NCBI GenBank assembly: GCA_964517125.1
Contig: CAZFBD010000057.1
Span: forward strand, 1 to 29,961
Length of the DNA: 29,961 nucleotides
From: SHLQ01 sp964517125
GTDB taxonomy: Bacteria > Actinomycetota > Acidimicrobiia > Acidimicrobiales > SHLQ01
Direction: 5' to 3'
Below, piece after piece: positions 22,266-29,650 of this stretch. Under the pieces are notes generated by a model. It was not told where the DNA came from, searched no databases, and saw only the letters and a program-made list of their open reading frames with translations. Every line of letters starts with the position of its first letter. Within the stretch, counting starts at the first letter, position 1. A program made the translations under genes and the position numbers.

Positions 22266-22412
22266 TCAGCGAAGTTCGTTGCCAGAGAGTTCGCGCCACC
22301 CACCGGTACGCGGCGGGACACCACCAGAACCCCGCAACCGAAGCGCCCCAGCAATCCCCCCAGCGATCCCCAAAGCCACAGCAGCACGACGAATCAAAGA
22401 AAGAATCTGCAC
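22266..22412 (-). CDS. Small membrane-type protein (48 residues), coupled to the oxidoreductase
   Basis: From a GTG at 22412 a 48-codon frame reads VQILSLIRRAAVALGIAGG, then a further Ala/Gly-rich hydrophobic helix, RLRGSGGVPPRTGGW and RELSGNELR. A basic patch, one hydrophobic helix (about 10-25) and a polar tail ending in a GGWREL motif give a credible small membrane-associated protein. I do not know its family. Its stop (22266-22268) is one base before the GTG of the oxidoreductase. A TAGGAT hexamer stands six bases before its own start. The layout suggests a two-gene leaderless operon. It is too short for most gene callers. It partly overlaps no other credible gene. Confidence 0.6.
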   Translation of the reverse strand: MQILSLIRRAAVALGIAGGIAGALRLRGSGGVPPRTGGWRELSGNELR

Positions 22413-22418
22413 GACAGC

Positions 22419-22424
22419 ATCCTA
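22419..22424 (-). promoter_or_regulatory. -10 element of the small gene (leaderless)
   Basis: TAGGAT on the minus strand, six bases before the GTG at 22412. Confidence 0.5.
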
Positions 22425-22433
22425 CGCAAGAAG

Positions 22434-22563
22434 CCGCCGCTCGCTCCGCTCACCAACCGAGTTCGGCTCCGCCGAACATCGCAGCAAAACCAAAGAAACC
22501 GCCGCTCGCTCCGCTCACTAACCGAGTTCGGCTCCGCCGAACATCGCTGCAGAACCCAAAGCG
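22434..22563. repeat. Tandem 65-base intergenic repeat, two copies
   Basis: Copy one (22434-22498) and copy two (22499-22563) share CGCTCGCTCCGCTCAC, the inverted repeat GTTCGGCTCCGCCGAAC and an A-rich end. They differ at only a few bases. The inner stem GTTCGGC/GCCGAAC would fold as a hairpin in RNA or single-stranded DNA. Confidence 0.85.
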
Positions 22564-22579
22564 AGCCCGATTGGGGCTC
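22563..22579. repeat. Hairpin GAGCCC/GGGCTC, diverged copy of the terminator at 22700
   Basis: A 6-pair stem with a 5-base loop. The flank AAGTGGGCGGCGCGTTTTG resembles the flank AGTGGGTGCGCGTTTTGC of the hairpin at 22700, so the two are copies of one element. Here the T-run is degraded. Confidence 0.55.
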
Positions 22580-22610
22580 AAGTGGGCGGCGCGTTTTGGT
22601 GGAGCGGGAA

Positions 22611-22660
22611 CCGTTCGCTCCGCTCACTTACCGAGTTCGACTTCGTCGAACTCGCCTTGG
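22611..22660. repeat. Third, diverged copy of the intergenic repeat
   Basis: CGTTCGCTCCGCTCACTTAC followed by GAGTTCGACTTCGTCGAACTC repeats the head and the inverted repeat of the 65-base unit. Paired changes in both arms (GAC/GTC for GGC/GCC) keep the stem intact. Confidence 0.7.
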
Positions 22661-22699
22661 GTTGACCACGCGTTTTTGCGGAGCGCAGCAAAACCAAAA

Positions 22700-22719
22700 G
22701 AAGCCCCGTTTGGGGCTTC
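22700..22719 (-). terminator. Rho-independent terminator downstream of tRNA-Ile
   Basis: GAAGCCCC and GGGGCTTC form a perfect 8-pair stem around a 4-base loop. On the minus strand it is followed by TTTTGGTTTTGC. It lies 83 bases after the 3' end of tRNA-Ile and would end that transcript. Confidence 0.75.
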
Positions 22720-22802
22720 AGTGGGTGCGCGTTTTGCGAAGCGCAGCGGAGCAAAAGGCGACAGGAACTCCAGAGGTCGCCTTGCGACCGAAGAGTTCCA
22801 CG

Positions 22803-22876
<74 letters not shown>

Positions 22877-22899
22877 GAAGGCGAGGTAACGGTATCGAC

Positions 22900-23460
22900 T
22901 CAACCCCGCCGGGGCAACGTCGAGACCGGACGAGCTGTTTCTTCTTCGACAACTGTCACACGGATGCCGCCGGTGAGATCGCTGATGAGGTTGAGCAGGA
23001 TGGCAACCAGCACGGCGAATCCGGTGGCGGCGACGGCCATGACGAGGCCGCCGAGTGCGACGGCATTGAAGATCTCTTCGCCTTGCAGGGTGAAGTCTTC
23101 GAGGGCGAAGAGTTCCTGCGCGAAGCTCTCGACGTCTTCGATGACACCCGAGGTTTCGGCGGCGTTCCAGAGCAGAACGCCCGCCACCATGACAACGACC
23201 CACATGCAAAAGAAGAAGAGCAGTGAGACCTTGAGAACCGACCAGGGCTCGATGTGCCGGAGCAGTCTGCGAACCTTGCGAGCTCGGAGCCGGCGGTCCT
23301 GCATGCGTTCGACGATGGCGCCGGGGGCGGCGGCCGGGGTCTGGGTGCGTGCGGGGACGATGTCGCCACCTTCGAAGAACTCGTCGAGGCGATCGTCGAA
23401 TTCCTCGTCGGGCGTGCCGGTGGAGAACACGCTGTCTTCCTGATCATCGATGGCGGTCAC
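22900..23460 (-). CDS. DUF3566 membrane protein (gyrA-linked)
   Basis: A 186-residue protein with an acidic N-terminal region (about 1-50), then the DUF3566 core. RKVRRLLRHIEPWSVLKVSLLFF leads into the first membrane segment (about 74-97). A second segment lies at about 132-160 (VALGGLVMAVAATGFAVLVA), and a short cytoplasmic strand GGIRVTVVEEE ends it. In actinobacteria this family is encoded right after gyrA and before tRNA-Ile; Rv0007 of M. tuberculosis is the known example. Its function is not established. The GTG at 23460 follows a TACACT hexamer by seven bases without a ribosome binding site. Here about 2.4 kb of other genes separate it from gyrA. Confidence 0.85.
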   Translation of the reverse strand: MTAIDDQEDSVFSTGTPDEEFDDRLDEFFEGGDIVPARTQTPAAAPGAIVERMQDRRLRARKVRRLLRHIEPWSVLKVSLLFFFCMWVVVMVAGVLLWNAAETSGVIEDVESFAQELFALEDFTLQGEEIFNAVALGGLVMAVAATGFAVLVAILLNLISDLTGGIRVTVVEEETARPVSTLPRRG

Positions 23461-23467
23461 GGCAAGC

Positions 23468-23473
23468 AGTGTA
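23468..23473 (-). promoter_or_regulatory. -10 element of the DUF3566 gene (leaderless)
   Basis: TACACT on the minus strand, seven bases before the GTG at 23460. It gives the gene its own promoter, apart from gyrA. Confidence 0.45.
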
Positions 23474-23529
23474 TTCGATACGAGGTCCTTCGAAAGACCG
23501 CGTGGCTGAGTTGGGCAAAACTCCTCTGA

Positions 23530-24285
23530 TTACGGGAGAAAGACGACGAGGAGCCAACCTTCGTGATCGGGGAGCGTGAGGCGGTGCTGTTCGAAGACCC
23601 GCTCGCCATCGGGCGTGCGCAACACGCGTTCCTTGGGTGCGAGTGGTGCGACGTCGTGGCGCGTCCAGGCGTCCTCGAAGCGGGGGTGACTGGCGCGGAG
23701 TTCGCGAGTGAGCTGGTCCAGGAACTCGCTGGGGTGTGCGGTGGCGTGCGCACGAAACTGTCGGGTGAGCCGTTCGATCTCCAGTTCCCAATCCACGATG
23801 AGTTCGGGAAGGTCGGGGTCGGTCAGGAACAGCCGCAGCAGATTTGGGTGCTCGCCGGCGTGGTCGAGCATGGGAAACAGTTCGGCTTCGGATGCGTTCC
23901 AGCCGGCCAGGTTCCAATGGTGGTCGAGCAGATAGGCCGGGTGCGGGTTCAGCCCGTCGAGGAGTCGACGGTCCGAGGCCTCGAGTTCAATGCTCGGGGT
24001 GGTTGGCGCCAGGTGCACCTCGGCCAGGGCGAAGAGGTGGCGTCGTTCGGTACGGCTGAGCCGCAGGGCACCGGCAAGACCATCGAGGACCTCGGCCGAG
24101 ACCCTGTTGGCCTTGCCCTGTTCAAGCCGGGTCAGCCAGGACACACCCACGCCGGCCAGTACGGCGACCTCTTCGCGGCGTAGCCCCGCCGTTCGGCGTT
24201 TGCCTGCAGCCGGCAAACCAACGCTGCTGGGGTCCAGTCGTTCACGGCGACTCCGGAGGAACGAGCCGAGCTCGATCGCCTTCAT
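23530..24285 (-). CDS. XRE-family regulator with MmyB-like ligand domain
   Basis: A 251-residue transcription factor. The helix-turn-helix (about 25-85) has the text typical of this group: KRRTAGLRREEVAVLAGVGVSWLTRLEQGKA. The MmyB-like PAS-type domain (about 105-250) contains NPHPAYLLDHHWNLAGWNASE, LLRLFLTDPDLPELIVDWE and a C-terminal LTLPDHEGWLLVVFLP. These regulators sit divergent from an enzyme gene and control it; the ligand is often a fatty acid or other small molecule. The ATG at 24285 follows TAGGCT by six bases. A perfect palindrome just upstream of that hexamer is the likely operator, which implies autorepression. Confidence 0.9.
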   Translation of the reverse strand: MKAIELGSFLRSRRERLDPSSVGLPAAGKRRTAGLRREEVAVLAGVGVSWLTRLEQGKANRVSAEVLDGLAGALRLSRTERRHLFALAEVHLAPTTPSIELEASDRRLLDGLNPHPAYLLDHHWNLAGWNASEAELFPMLDHAGEHPNLLRLFLTDPDLPELIVDWELEIERLTRQFRAHATAHPSEFLDQLTRELRASHPRFEDAWTRHDVAPLAPKERVLRTPDGERVFEQHRLTLPDHEGWLLVVFLP

Positions 24286-24291
24286 GGCGCG

Positions 24292-24297
24292 AGCCTA
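24292..24297 (-). promoter_or_regulatory. -10 element of the XRE regulator gene (leaderless)
   Basis: TAGGCT on the minus strand, six bases before the ATG at 24285 and four bases from the palindrome at 24302. Confidence 0.55.
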
Positions 24298-24301
24298 CCA
24301 C

Positions 24302-24315
24302 TGGTGGTACCACCA
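24302..24315. promoter_or_regulatory. Palindromic operator between the XRE and aminotransferase genes
   Basis: TGGTGGTACCACCA is a perfect 14-base palindrome in the divergent interval. It sits between the -10 and -35 positions of the XRE promoter and about 45 bases before the aminotransferase start, fitting a dimeric regulator that governs both genes. Confidence 0.65.
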
Positions 24316-24360
24316 TTGTCCGGGTCTTCCCTGCCGCCCGCGCCACTGCGAACGTTTGGC

Positions 24361-25557
24361 ATGGCCCATGCCTCTTCCCTGCTCAGCCGCTCCGCCAAGC
24401 GGGGCGAATCGTCGGCGATCCGAGACCTCCTCGCCCAAGCGAAACGTCCCGGCATGATTTCGCTCGCTGGCGGTCTGCCCGATGCCAGCTTGTTTCCGCT
24501 CGATCAGCTGGCCGAGGTGACCGACCGCCTCATCCGAACGCATGGTCGGACCACGCTGCAGTACGGGCTCACGAGTGGCGACATTCATGCCCGGCAGGCG
24601 CTCACCTCGCTGTTCGATGACGTCGTGGATCCCGAAGAGCTCGTGGTCACGACCGGCTCGCAACAAGGGTTGGACCTGCTCGCCCGCGTGCTGTTCGACC
24701 ACGACGACGTTCTGGTGTGTGCCGACCCCGACTATGTGGGCGGACTCCAGGCCTTCCGCTCGCATGGTGCACGCCCGCACCCGGTTCGCACGACGTCACA
24801 GGGGCTCGACACCGTTCAGCTCCAGGACGCACTCCGCCGCGGTCTGCGGCCCAAGGCCTGCTACCTCGTCCCCCACTTCCACAACCCCACCGGGGCCCGC
24901 ATGCCCACCGACGCTCGGGAGCACCTTGCGGAACTCTCCAGCCACTACGGCTTCGTTCTCATCGAAGACGACCCGTACCGGCAGCTCTTCTACGACGGTC
25001 AGGAGCCGCAGGAAGTTGTTCTCGACCCGCAACTCCATGTGCGGCTCCGCAGCGTGTCCAAGGTCCTGGCACCCGGGCTCCGAGTGGGCGTCGTGCATGC
25101 TCCCCTGCCGCTGCGCGATGCCATCGTGTCAGCCAAGCAGTCGACCGACCTGCACACCAGCTCGCTGACCCAACAGATCGCCGCCACGGCCATAGCGACC
25201 GACTGGTTCGCCGAGCACGTTGGCCACCTGCGTGCCAACTACGGCGTTCGGCGAGATGTCCTGTGCTCGGCGCTGACTCGTACGTTCGGAACGCAGGCAC
25301 GTTTTGCCACGCCAGACGGTGGCATGTTCATCTGGCTCGAAGAGCTCGCGGGTGTGGAGACATCGGCGCTGCTGAACCAGGCCCTGCTCCAGGATGTGTG
25401 TTTCGTTCCGGGCGCGGCGTTCGCTGTCGATGGCGATTTTCGGGGCGCCCTGCGGCTCAACTTCACGAACTCGAGTGAGGACGACCTCCGCGAAGGTGTG
25501 GCTCGTCTGGCCCGCGCCGTGGAGGCGTGCGCTCCCGTCACGGCACCCGTTGGCTGA
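24361..25557 (+). CDS. PLP-dependent aminotransferase, fold type I (2-aminoadipate/MocR-like)
   Basis: A 398-residue enzyme from the ATG at 24361. It lacks the GntR domain of MocR regulators but has their catalytic part: PGMISLAGGLPDASLFP, LQYGLTSGDIHARQAL, PHFHNPTGARMP with the Asn and Pro that face the cofactor, and VLIEDDPYRQLFY with the Asp that binds the pyridine nitrogen. The PLP Lys is in SVSKVLAPGLRVG, and the Arg that binds the substrate carboxylate is near RLNFTN. Relatives transaminate 2-aminoadipate, kynurenine or branched and aromatic amino acids. A GTG at 24304 would extend the protein across the operator, which I consider unlikely. The stop overlaps the converging TadE-like gene by 20 bases. 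Confidence 0.87.
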   Translation: MAHASSLLSRSAKRGESSAIRDLLAQAKRPGMISLAGGLPDASLFPLDQLAEVTDRLIRTHGRTTLQYGLTSGDIHARQALTSLFDDVVDPEELVVTTGSQQGLDLLARVLFDHDDVLVCADPDYVGGLQAFRSHGARPHPVRTTSQGLDTVQLQDALRRGLRPKACYLVPHFHNPTGARMPTDAREHLAELSSHYGFVLIEDDPYRQLFYDGQEPQEVVLDPQLHVRLRSVSKVLAPGLRVGVVHAPLPLRDAIVSAKQSTDLHTSSLTQQIAATAIATDWFAEHVGHLRANYGVRRDVLCSALTRTFGTQARFATPDGGMFIWLEELAGVETSALLNQALLQDVCFVPGAAFAVDGDFRGALRLNFTNSSEDDLREGVARLARAVEACAPVTAPVG

Positions 25558-25849
25558 CCCGCACCGCCGTTGCGGTCGCGGTGGCGTCGCCGTAGCGGAC
25601 GCGTACCTCTACCCGTTCACCAGCACGCTCCACCGCCAGGACGACAGCGCCGTTACGCTCCGCCGCAACGACAGCAGCCGCATCGTCGTCAGCGGCTCCA
25701 GCAAGCGCCGCGGCATCAGCTGCCGTGGACGCACGGGACCGATCCAGCGCGGCCCCACCAACCGCTGACAGGCCCAGCGCCATTGCGGCAGCCAGCGCAA
25801 TCCACATCGCTGCCAGTACCGTCACGGCTCCACGATCGTTCGCGGCCAT
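25538..25849 (-). CDS. TadE-like small secreted or membrane protein
   Basis: A 103-residue protein. The start MAANDRGAVTVLAAMWIALAAA is a prepilin-like N-terminus with one hydrophobic helix (about 8-30), followed by ALDRSRASTAADAAALAGAA. That pattern (DRG, membrane helix, R..A..AAD.AALA) matches TadE/TadG-like proteins, including the actinobacterial TadE-like group. The rest is Ala/Val-rich with a short beta region. No other tad genes are near. The ATG at 25849 is preceded by AGAAGG; a TTG two codons upstream is possible. It follows gyrA by about 80 bases on the same strand, and its end overlaps the end of the aminotransferase gene. Confidence 0.7.
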   Translation of the reverse strand: MAANDRGAVTVLAAMWIALAAAMALGLSAVGGAALDRSRASTAADAAALAGAADDDAAAVVAAERNGAVVLAVERAGERVEVRVRYGDATATATAVRVSQRVP

Positions 25850-25929
25850 ACCCAATCAAACCTTCTGCTGAGGTGGATGGGGGAAGTTGGGTAACGACCA
25901 GCCAGTTGGCCGGCCGTTGTCTGGAGAAG

Positions 25930-28485
25930 TTACTCCTCTTTGGAGCCCGCTGCGTCGGAATCTTCAGCGTGTGCGACGGGCTCGCCGTCGGCATCGACCT
26001 CGGTGGGCTCGGCCGAGTCGTCGAGGTCGTCCTCTTCCTCGCCCGCAAACAGCGGAGCGACGGCGGCAACCCGATGACCCTCGTTCACCTTCATGACCCG
26101 GACACCGGATGCATCACGACCCTGCACGGAGATGTCGGCGACCGCCGTGCGAATGAGCGTGCCACCGTCGCCAATGATGAGGACGTCTTCGTCCTCGGCG
26201 ACCATGAAGGCGGCAACGACGCCACCCTTCTTCTCGCTGACCTTGATGCCACGCACGCCCAGGCCACCGCGGCCCTTGCTCGGGTACTTGTCGATCTCGG
26301 TCCGCTTGCCGTACCCCTCGTCGGTGACGATGAGCAGGGTCTTGTCGTCCTGCTCGACGCTGGACGCAACCAGCTCGTCGCCTTCGCGGAACTTCATGCC
26401 CCGCACGCCAGCGGCGGTTCGGCCCATGGGGCGAACCGTGGACTCGTCGAAGCGAATGGTCTGGCCGTTGCGAGACGTGAGGAACACGTCGTTGCCCTCG
26501 TTGAGCGGCTTCACGTCGACGAGTTCGTCGTCGTCGTTCAGATTGATGGCGATGAGGCCGGCCTTGAGGTTGGAGTCGTACGCCGTGAAGAGCGTCTTCT
26601 TGACCCGACCGTGCTTCGTGGCGAAGAACAGGTACCGGTTGGTCTCGTAGTCGCGGGTGTCGATGATGGCCTGGATCTTCTCTTCCGGCTGCAGCTGCAG
26701 CAGGTTGACAATGGCCGTGCCCCGAGCCGAACGGCTGGTCATGGGGATCTGGTGCGCCTTGAGGCGGTACACCTTGCCGCGGTTGCTGAAGAACAGCAGG
26801 TACGCGTGCGCGGTGGTGTGCGTCATGTTGACGACGTAGTCCTCTTCTTTGAGGGCCGTGCCCGACACACCGCGGCCACCGCGGCTCTGGGTGCGGAACT
26901 CGTCGATGGACATGGTCTTGACGTAGCCGGCGGAGCTCATGGTGAACACGAGGTGTTCATCGTCAATGAGGTCCTCGATGTCGATCTCGCCGGGATCGTG
27001 CATGAGCTCGGAGCGACGATCGTCGGCTTCCTTCTCGCGCACCTCGGTGAGCTCGGCCTTGATGACCTCGCGCATGCGACCCTCGTCGTTGAGGATGGCT
27101 TCGAGCTCGGCGATGCCTTCGCGAAGTTCGGCCATTTCCTTTTCGAGCTCGCTGCGACCCAGACGGGTGAGACGACCAAGTGGCATGTCCAGGATGTGGT
27201 TGGCCTGAATCTCGGAGAAGTCGAAGCCCTCGCCCATGAGGCCCTGACGGGCAGCGGCGCGGTCTTCGGACGCCCGAATGAGGGCGATGATCTCGTCGAT
27301 GAGATCCAGTGCCTTGATGAGACCCTCGACGATGTGGGCCCGGGCGAGCAACTTGTCCAGACGGAACTGGCTGCGACGGGTGATGACCTCGATCTGGTGG
27401 GCCACGTACGGCACCAACATGTCGCGCAGGTTCAGGGTGCGGGGAATGCCGTCGACGAGCGCCACGGCATTCATACCGAAGCTGGTTTGCAGCGGCGTGC
27501 GCTTGTACAGATTGTTGAGCACGACGAGCGACGGTGCGTCGCGCTTGAGCTTGATCTCGATGCGCGTTTCGCCCTTGGACGAGAAATCGTCGATTCCCGA
27601 GATGCCGTCGAGCTCCTTGGCAAGGATCAGTTCCTTGATCTTGGAGAAGACTGCGTTGGGGCTGACCTGATACGGAAGCTCGGTGACCACGATGGTGTCG
27701 TTGGTCTTGCCCTCGATGATCTCGGCCTTGGCCCGCATCTTGATGCTGCCGCGGCCGGTTCGGTAGGCGTCGGCCACCCCAGCACGGCCCATGATGAAGC
27801 CACCTGTTGGGAAGTCGGGCCCCTTGATGAAGGCCATGAGGTCCCCGGGACCGGCCTCGGGGTTGTCGATCAGGTGCAGGGTCGCGTCGATGACTTCGCC
27901 CAGGTTGTGCGGCGGGATGTTGGTGGCCATACCCACGGCGATGCCCTGGCTGCCATTGACAAGCAGGTTCGGGAAGCGTGCGGGAAGCACGGCGGGCTCC
28001 GAGAACTCGCCCGAGTAGTTGTCGATGAAGTCGACCGTGTTCTCGTCGATGTCGGCCAACAGGCGCAGCGCCAGCGGATCGAGCCTGCACTCCGTGTATC
28101 GAGCCGCAGCGGGCGAATCGTCGGGCGTGTAGCCAAAGTTGCCCTGCGGTTCGATGAGCCGGTGCCGCAGTGAGAAGTCCTGAGCCATACGCACGAGTGC
28201 GTCGTAGATGGCAGAGTCACCGTGCGGGTGGTACTTGCCCATCACTTCGCCCGTGATTCGGGCCGACTTCATGGTGGGACGGTCGGGGTTGGCGTTGAGC
28301 TCGTTCATGCCCCAGAGGATTCGACGATGCACCGGCTTCAGGCCGTCGCGAACGTCGGGCAGCGCGCGCGAAACGATGACCGACATGGCGTAGTCGAGGA
28401 AGGATCGCTCCATCTCTTCCTGGATCTCAATGGGCTCGATCGCGAACTCGGCGCCATCGCTTCCACCAGCAGAAACATCGGTCAT
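25930..28485 (-). CDS. gyrA: DNA gyrase subunit A
   Basis: An 851-residue protein that cleaves and rejoins DNA in the GyrA2GyrB2 complex to add negative supercoils. The breakage-reunion domain (about 15-500) starts EEMERSFLDYAMSVIVSRALPDVRDGLKPVHRRILW. The catalytic Tyr is in ARYTECRLDPLALRLL. The quinolone-determining region reads YHPHGDSAIYDALVRM, with Ser and Asp at the positions that are wild type in E. coli, whereas M. tuberculosis has Ala at the first. The C-terminal beta-pinwheel (about 515-810) includes the GyrA box QSRGGRGVSG. An acidic tail of about 35 residues ends it. AGAGGAGG precedes the ATG. gyrB is not next to it in this window; the upstream gene is a divergent AraC regulator. 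Confidence 0.98.
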   Translation of the reverse strand: MTDVSAGGSDGAEFAIEPIEIQEEMERSFLDYAMSVIVSRALPDVRDGLKPVHRRILWGMNELNANPDRPTMKSARITGEVMGKYHPHGDSAIYDALVRMAQDFSLRHRLIEPQGNFGYTPDDSPAAARYTECRLDPLALRLLADIDENTVDFIDNYSGEFSEPAVLPARFPNLLVNGSQGIAVGMATNIPPHNLGEVIDATLHLIDNPEAGPGDLMAFIKGPDFPTGGFIMGRAGVADAYRTGRGSIKMRAKAEIIEGKTNDTIVVTELPYQVSPNAVFSKIKELILAKELDGISGIDDFSSKGETRIEIKLKRDAPSLVVLNNLYKRTPLQTSFGMNAVALVDGIPRTLNLRDMLVPYVAHQIEVITRRSQFRLDKLLARAHIVEGLIKALDLIDEIIALIRASEDRAAARQGLMGEGFDFSEIQANHILDMPLGRLTRLGRSELEKEMAELREGIAELEAILNDEGRMREVIKAELTEVREKEADDRRSELMHDPGEIDIEDLIDDEHLVFTMSSAGYVKTMSIDEFRTQSRGGRGVSGTALKEEDYVVNMTHTTAHAYLLFFSNRGKVYRLKAHQIPMTSRSARGTAIVNLLQLQPEEKIQAIIDTRDYETNRYLFFATKHGRVKKTLFTAYDSNLKAGLIAINLNDDDELVDVKPLNEGNDVFLTSRNGQTIRFDESTVRPMGRTAAGVRGMKFREGDELVASSVEQDDKTLLIVTDEGYGKRTEIDKYPSKGRGGLGVRGIKVSEKKGGVVAAFMVAEDEDVLIIGDGGTLIRTAVADISVQGRDASGVRVMKVNEGHRVAAVAPLFAGEEEDDLDDSAEPTEVDADGEPVAHAEDSDAAGSKEE

Positions 28486-28616
28486 GAGAACCTCCTCTAG
28501 GCAGTCGACCGCTGGCTCAAAAGCGGCGAACTACACCGAAGTGATTCTACCCCACAGGTGCGACAATCGGCCGGGTTCCGGGTCGTGGGCTCGTGGTGAG
28601 CTCGAACCGCCCGCGT

Positions 28617-28629
28617 GGCCAAATTGGCC
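28617..28629. promoter_or_regulatory. Inverted repeat between gyrA and the AraC-type gene
   Basis: GGCCAAATTGGCC is a perfect palindrome around a central A, in the 275-base divergent interval 28486-28760. Nothing else in that interval looks like a gene. It could be an operator, but it lies far from both starts. Confidence 0.25.
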
Positions 28630-28760
28630 CTCGGCAGCACCGCTGCGCACCCAAGATGATCCGGATCAGACAACACATGGTCAACATCAGACAGCGGGCC
28701 GGGAGACACTCCTCGCGGGCCTTACAGTATGCGCCGCCATCATCTGGCGGAGGTACGACA

Positions 28761-29630
28761 GTGGGAACCGCGCATCCGACCCAGCGACCAATCGAAATCG
28801 AGTTTGCTCCGCAAGGGGGCAAGCCCGGACTGCCCGTGGAAGATCTGCGTCGCTCGACCCTTCTGCGGCGGATGGCGAGCGAAGAAATCGCCACCCGGCA
28901 ACGGATCGGCTTCCACCAGCTGCTGCTGTGCATCTCGGGGTCGGGAACGCACATGGTCGACTTCGAACCAATCGCCTTCCAACCGGGAACGCTGCTTCGA
29001 ATCCACCCCGGCCAGGTGCAGCGCTTTCTTCCACATGAGGACTTCGAAGCGATGATGGTCGTGTGGCCAGGCGAGTCGCACCACGCAGAACCAAACACAC
29101 CCGCCTGGTACCCGGGGTCCGAAATTCCGACCTGTTGGCATCTGACCACCGAGCTGCACGCACGGGTCCTCGGCTGGATCGAGGGGATCGCCAACGAGCA
29201 GGAGACGTTCCGGGACACCCCGGCCCATCAGAGTCTGTTGCAGTCGCTGTTGTGCGGCCTCCTCATGCGGCTGGCGATCGAGATTCCGTCCTCGTCACCC
29301 ACGTGTCCTCGACTGCCCCGTGTGTACCTGGACTTTCGCCAGATCATCGAACAATCGCTCTACAAGCGGCCGACCGTCGTGTCCCTCGCCCGGGAGCTCG
29401 GCTACAGCACGAGAACCCTGGATCGGGCCTGCCAGCAGGCGTCCGGGCAGACCGCTCGGGACATCCTCGACGACCGCGTCACACTCGAGGTACGGCGGCT
29501 TCTGACGCACACCGATCGGCCCATCGCCCGAATCGGCGCCGAGCTCGGGTTCACCGACCCCTCGAACTTCTCCAAGTTCGTGAAGCGCAATCTCGGCCAG
29601 GTACCAACGGCCATACGCGAACAGCGATAG
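28761..29630 (+). CDS. AraC-family transcriptional regulator
   Basis: A 289-residue regulator from the GTG at 28761, chosen because GGCGGAGG stands seven bases upstream and because sequence before it is not protein-like. The N-terminal cupin-like sensing domain (about 10-130) includes FHQLLLCISGSGTHMVDFEP and FQPGTLLRIHPGQVQRF. The C-terminal AraC DNA-binding domain (about 190-289) has both helix-turn-helix motifs: VVSLARELGYSTRTLDRACQ and RIGAELGFTDPSNFSKFVKR. The ligand is unknown. The gene is divergent from gyrA and converges on the thiamine-diphosphate enzyme gene, its stop being 21 bases from that one's. Nothing shows which genes it controls. Confidence 0.9.
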   Translation: MGTAHPTQRPIEIEFAPQGGKPGLPVEDLRRSTLLRRMASEEIATRQRIGFHQLLLCISGSGTHMVDFEPIAFQPGTLLRIHPGQVQRFLPHEDFEAMMVVWPGESHHAEPNTPAWYPGSEIPTCWHLTTELHARVLGWIEGIANEQETFRDTPAHQSLLQSLLCGLLMRLAIEIPSSSPTCPRLPRVYLDFRQIIEQSLYKRPTVVSLARELGYSTRTLDRACQQASGQTARDILDDRVTLEVRRLLTHTDRPIARIGAELGFTDPSNFSKFVKRNLGQVPTAIREQR

Positions 29631-29650
29631 CTCCGAGGGGCTTGGCTGCT

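Noticed and set aside
22434..22660. CRISPR array
   Set aside because: The repeats are tandem without spacers, diverge between copies, and no cas gene is present.
25570..28173. An 867-codon open frame antisense to gyrA
   Set aside because: gyrA on the opposite strand is certain. The antisense reading is low-complexity His/Val/Asp text caused by GC-rich codon bias.
28590..28620. tRNA T-arm-like GGTTCGAGCTC on the minus strand
   Set aside because: The bases around it do not form a T-stem, and no acceptor, D- or anticodon arm can be built from the flanks.
28593..28760. Longer N-terminus for the AraC-type regulator
   Set aside because: The 56 extra residues are Arg/Gln/His-rich without family features, while the GTG at 28761 has a good ribosome binding site at the right distance.
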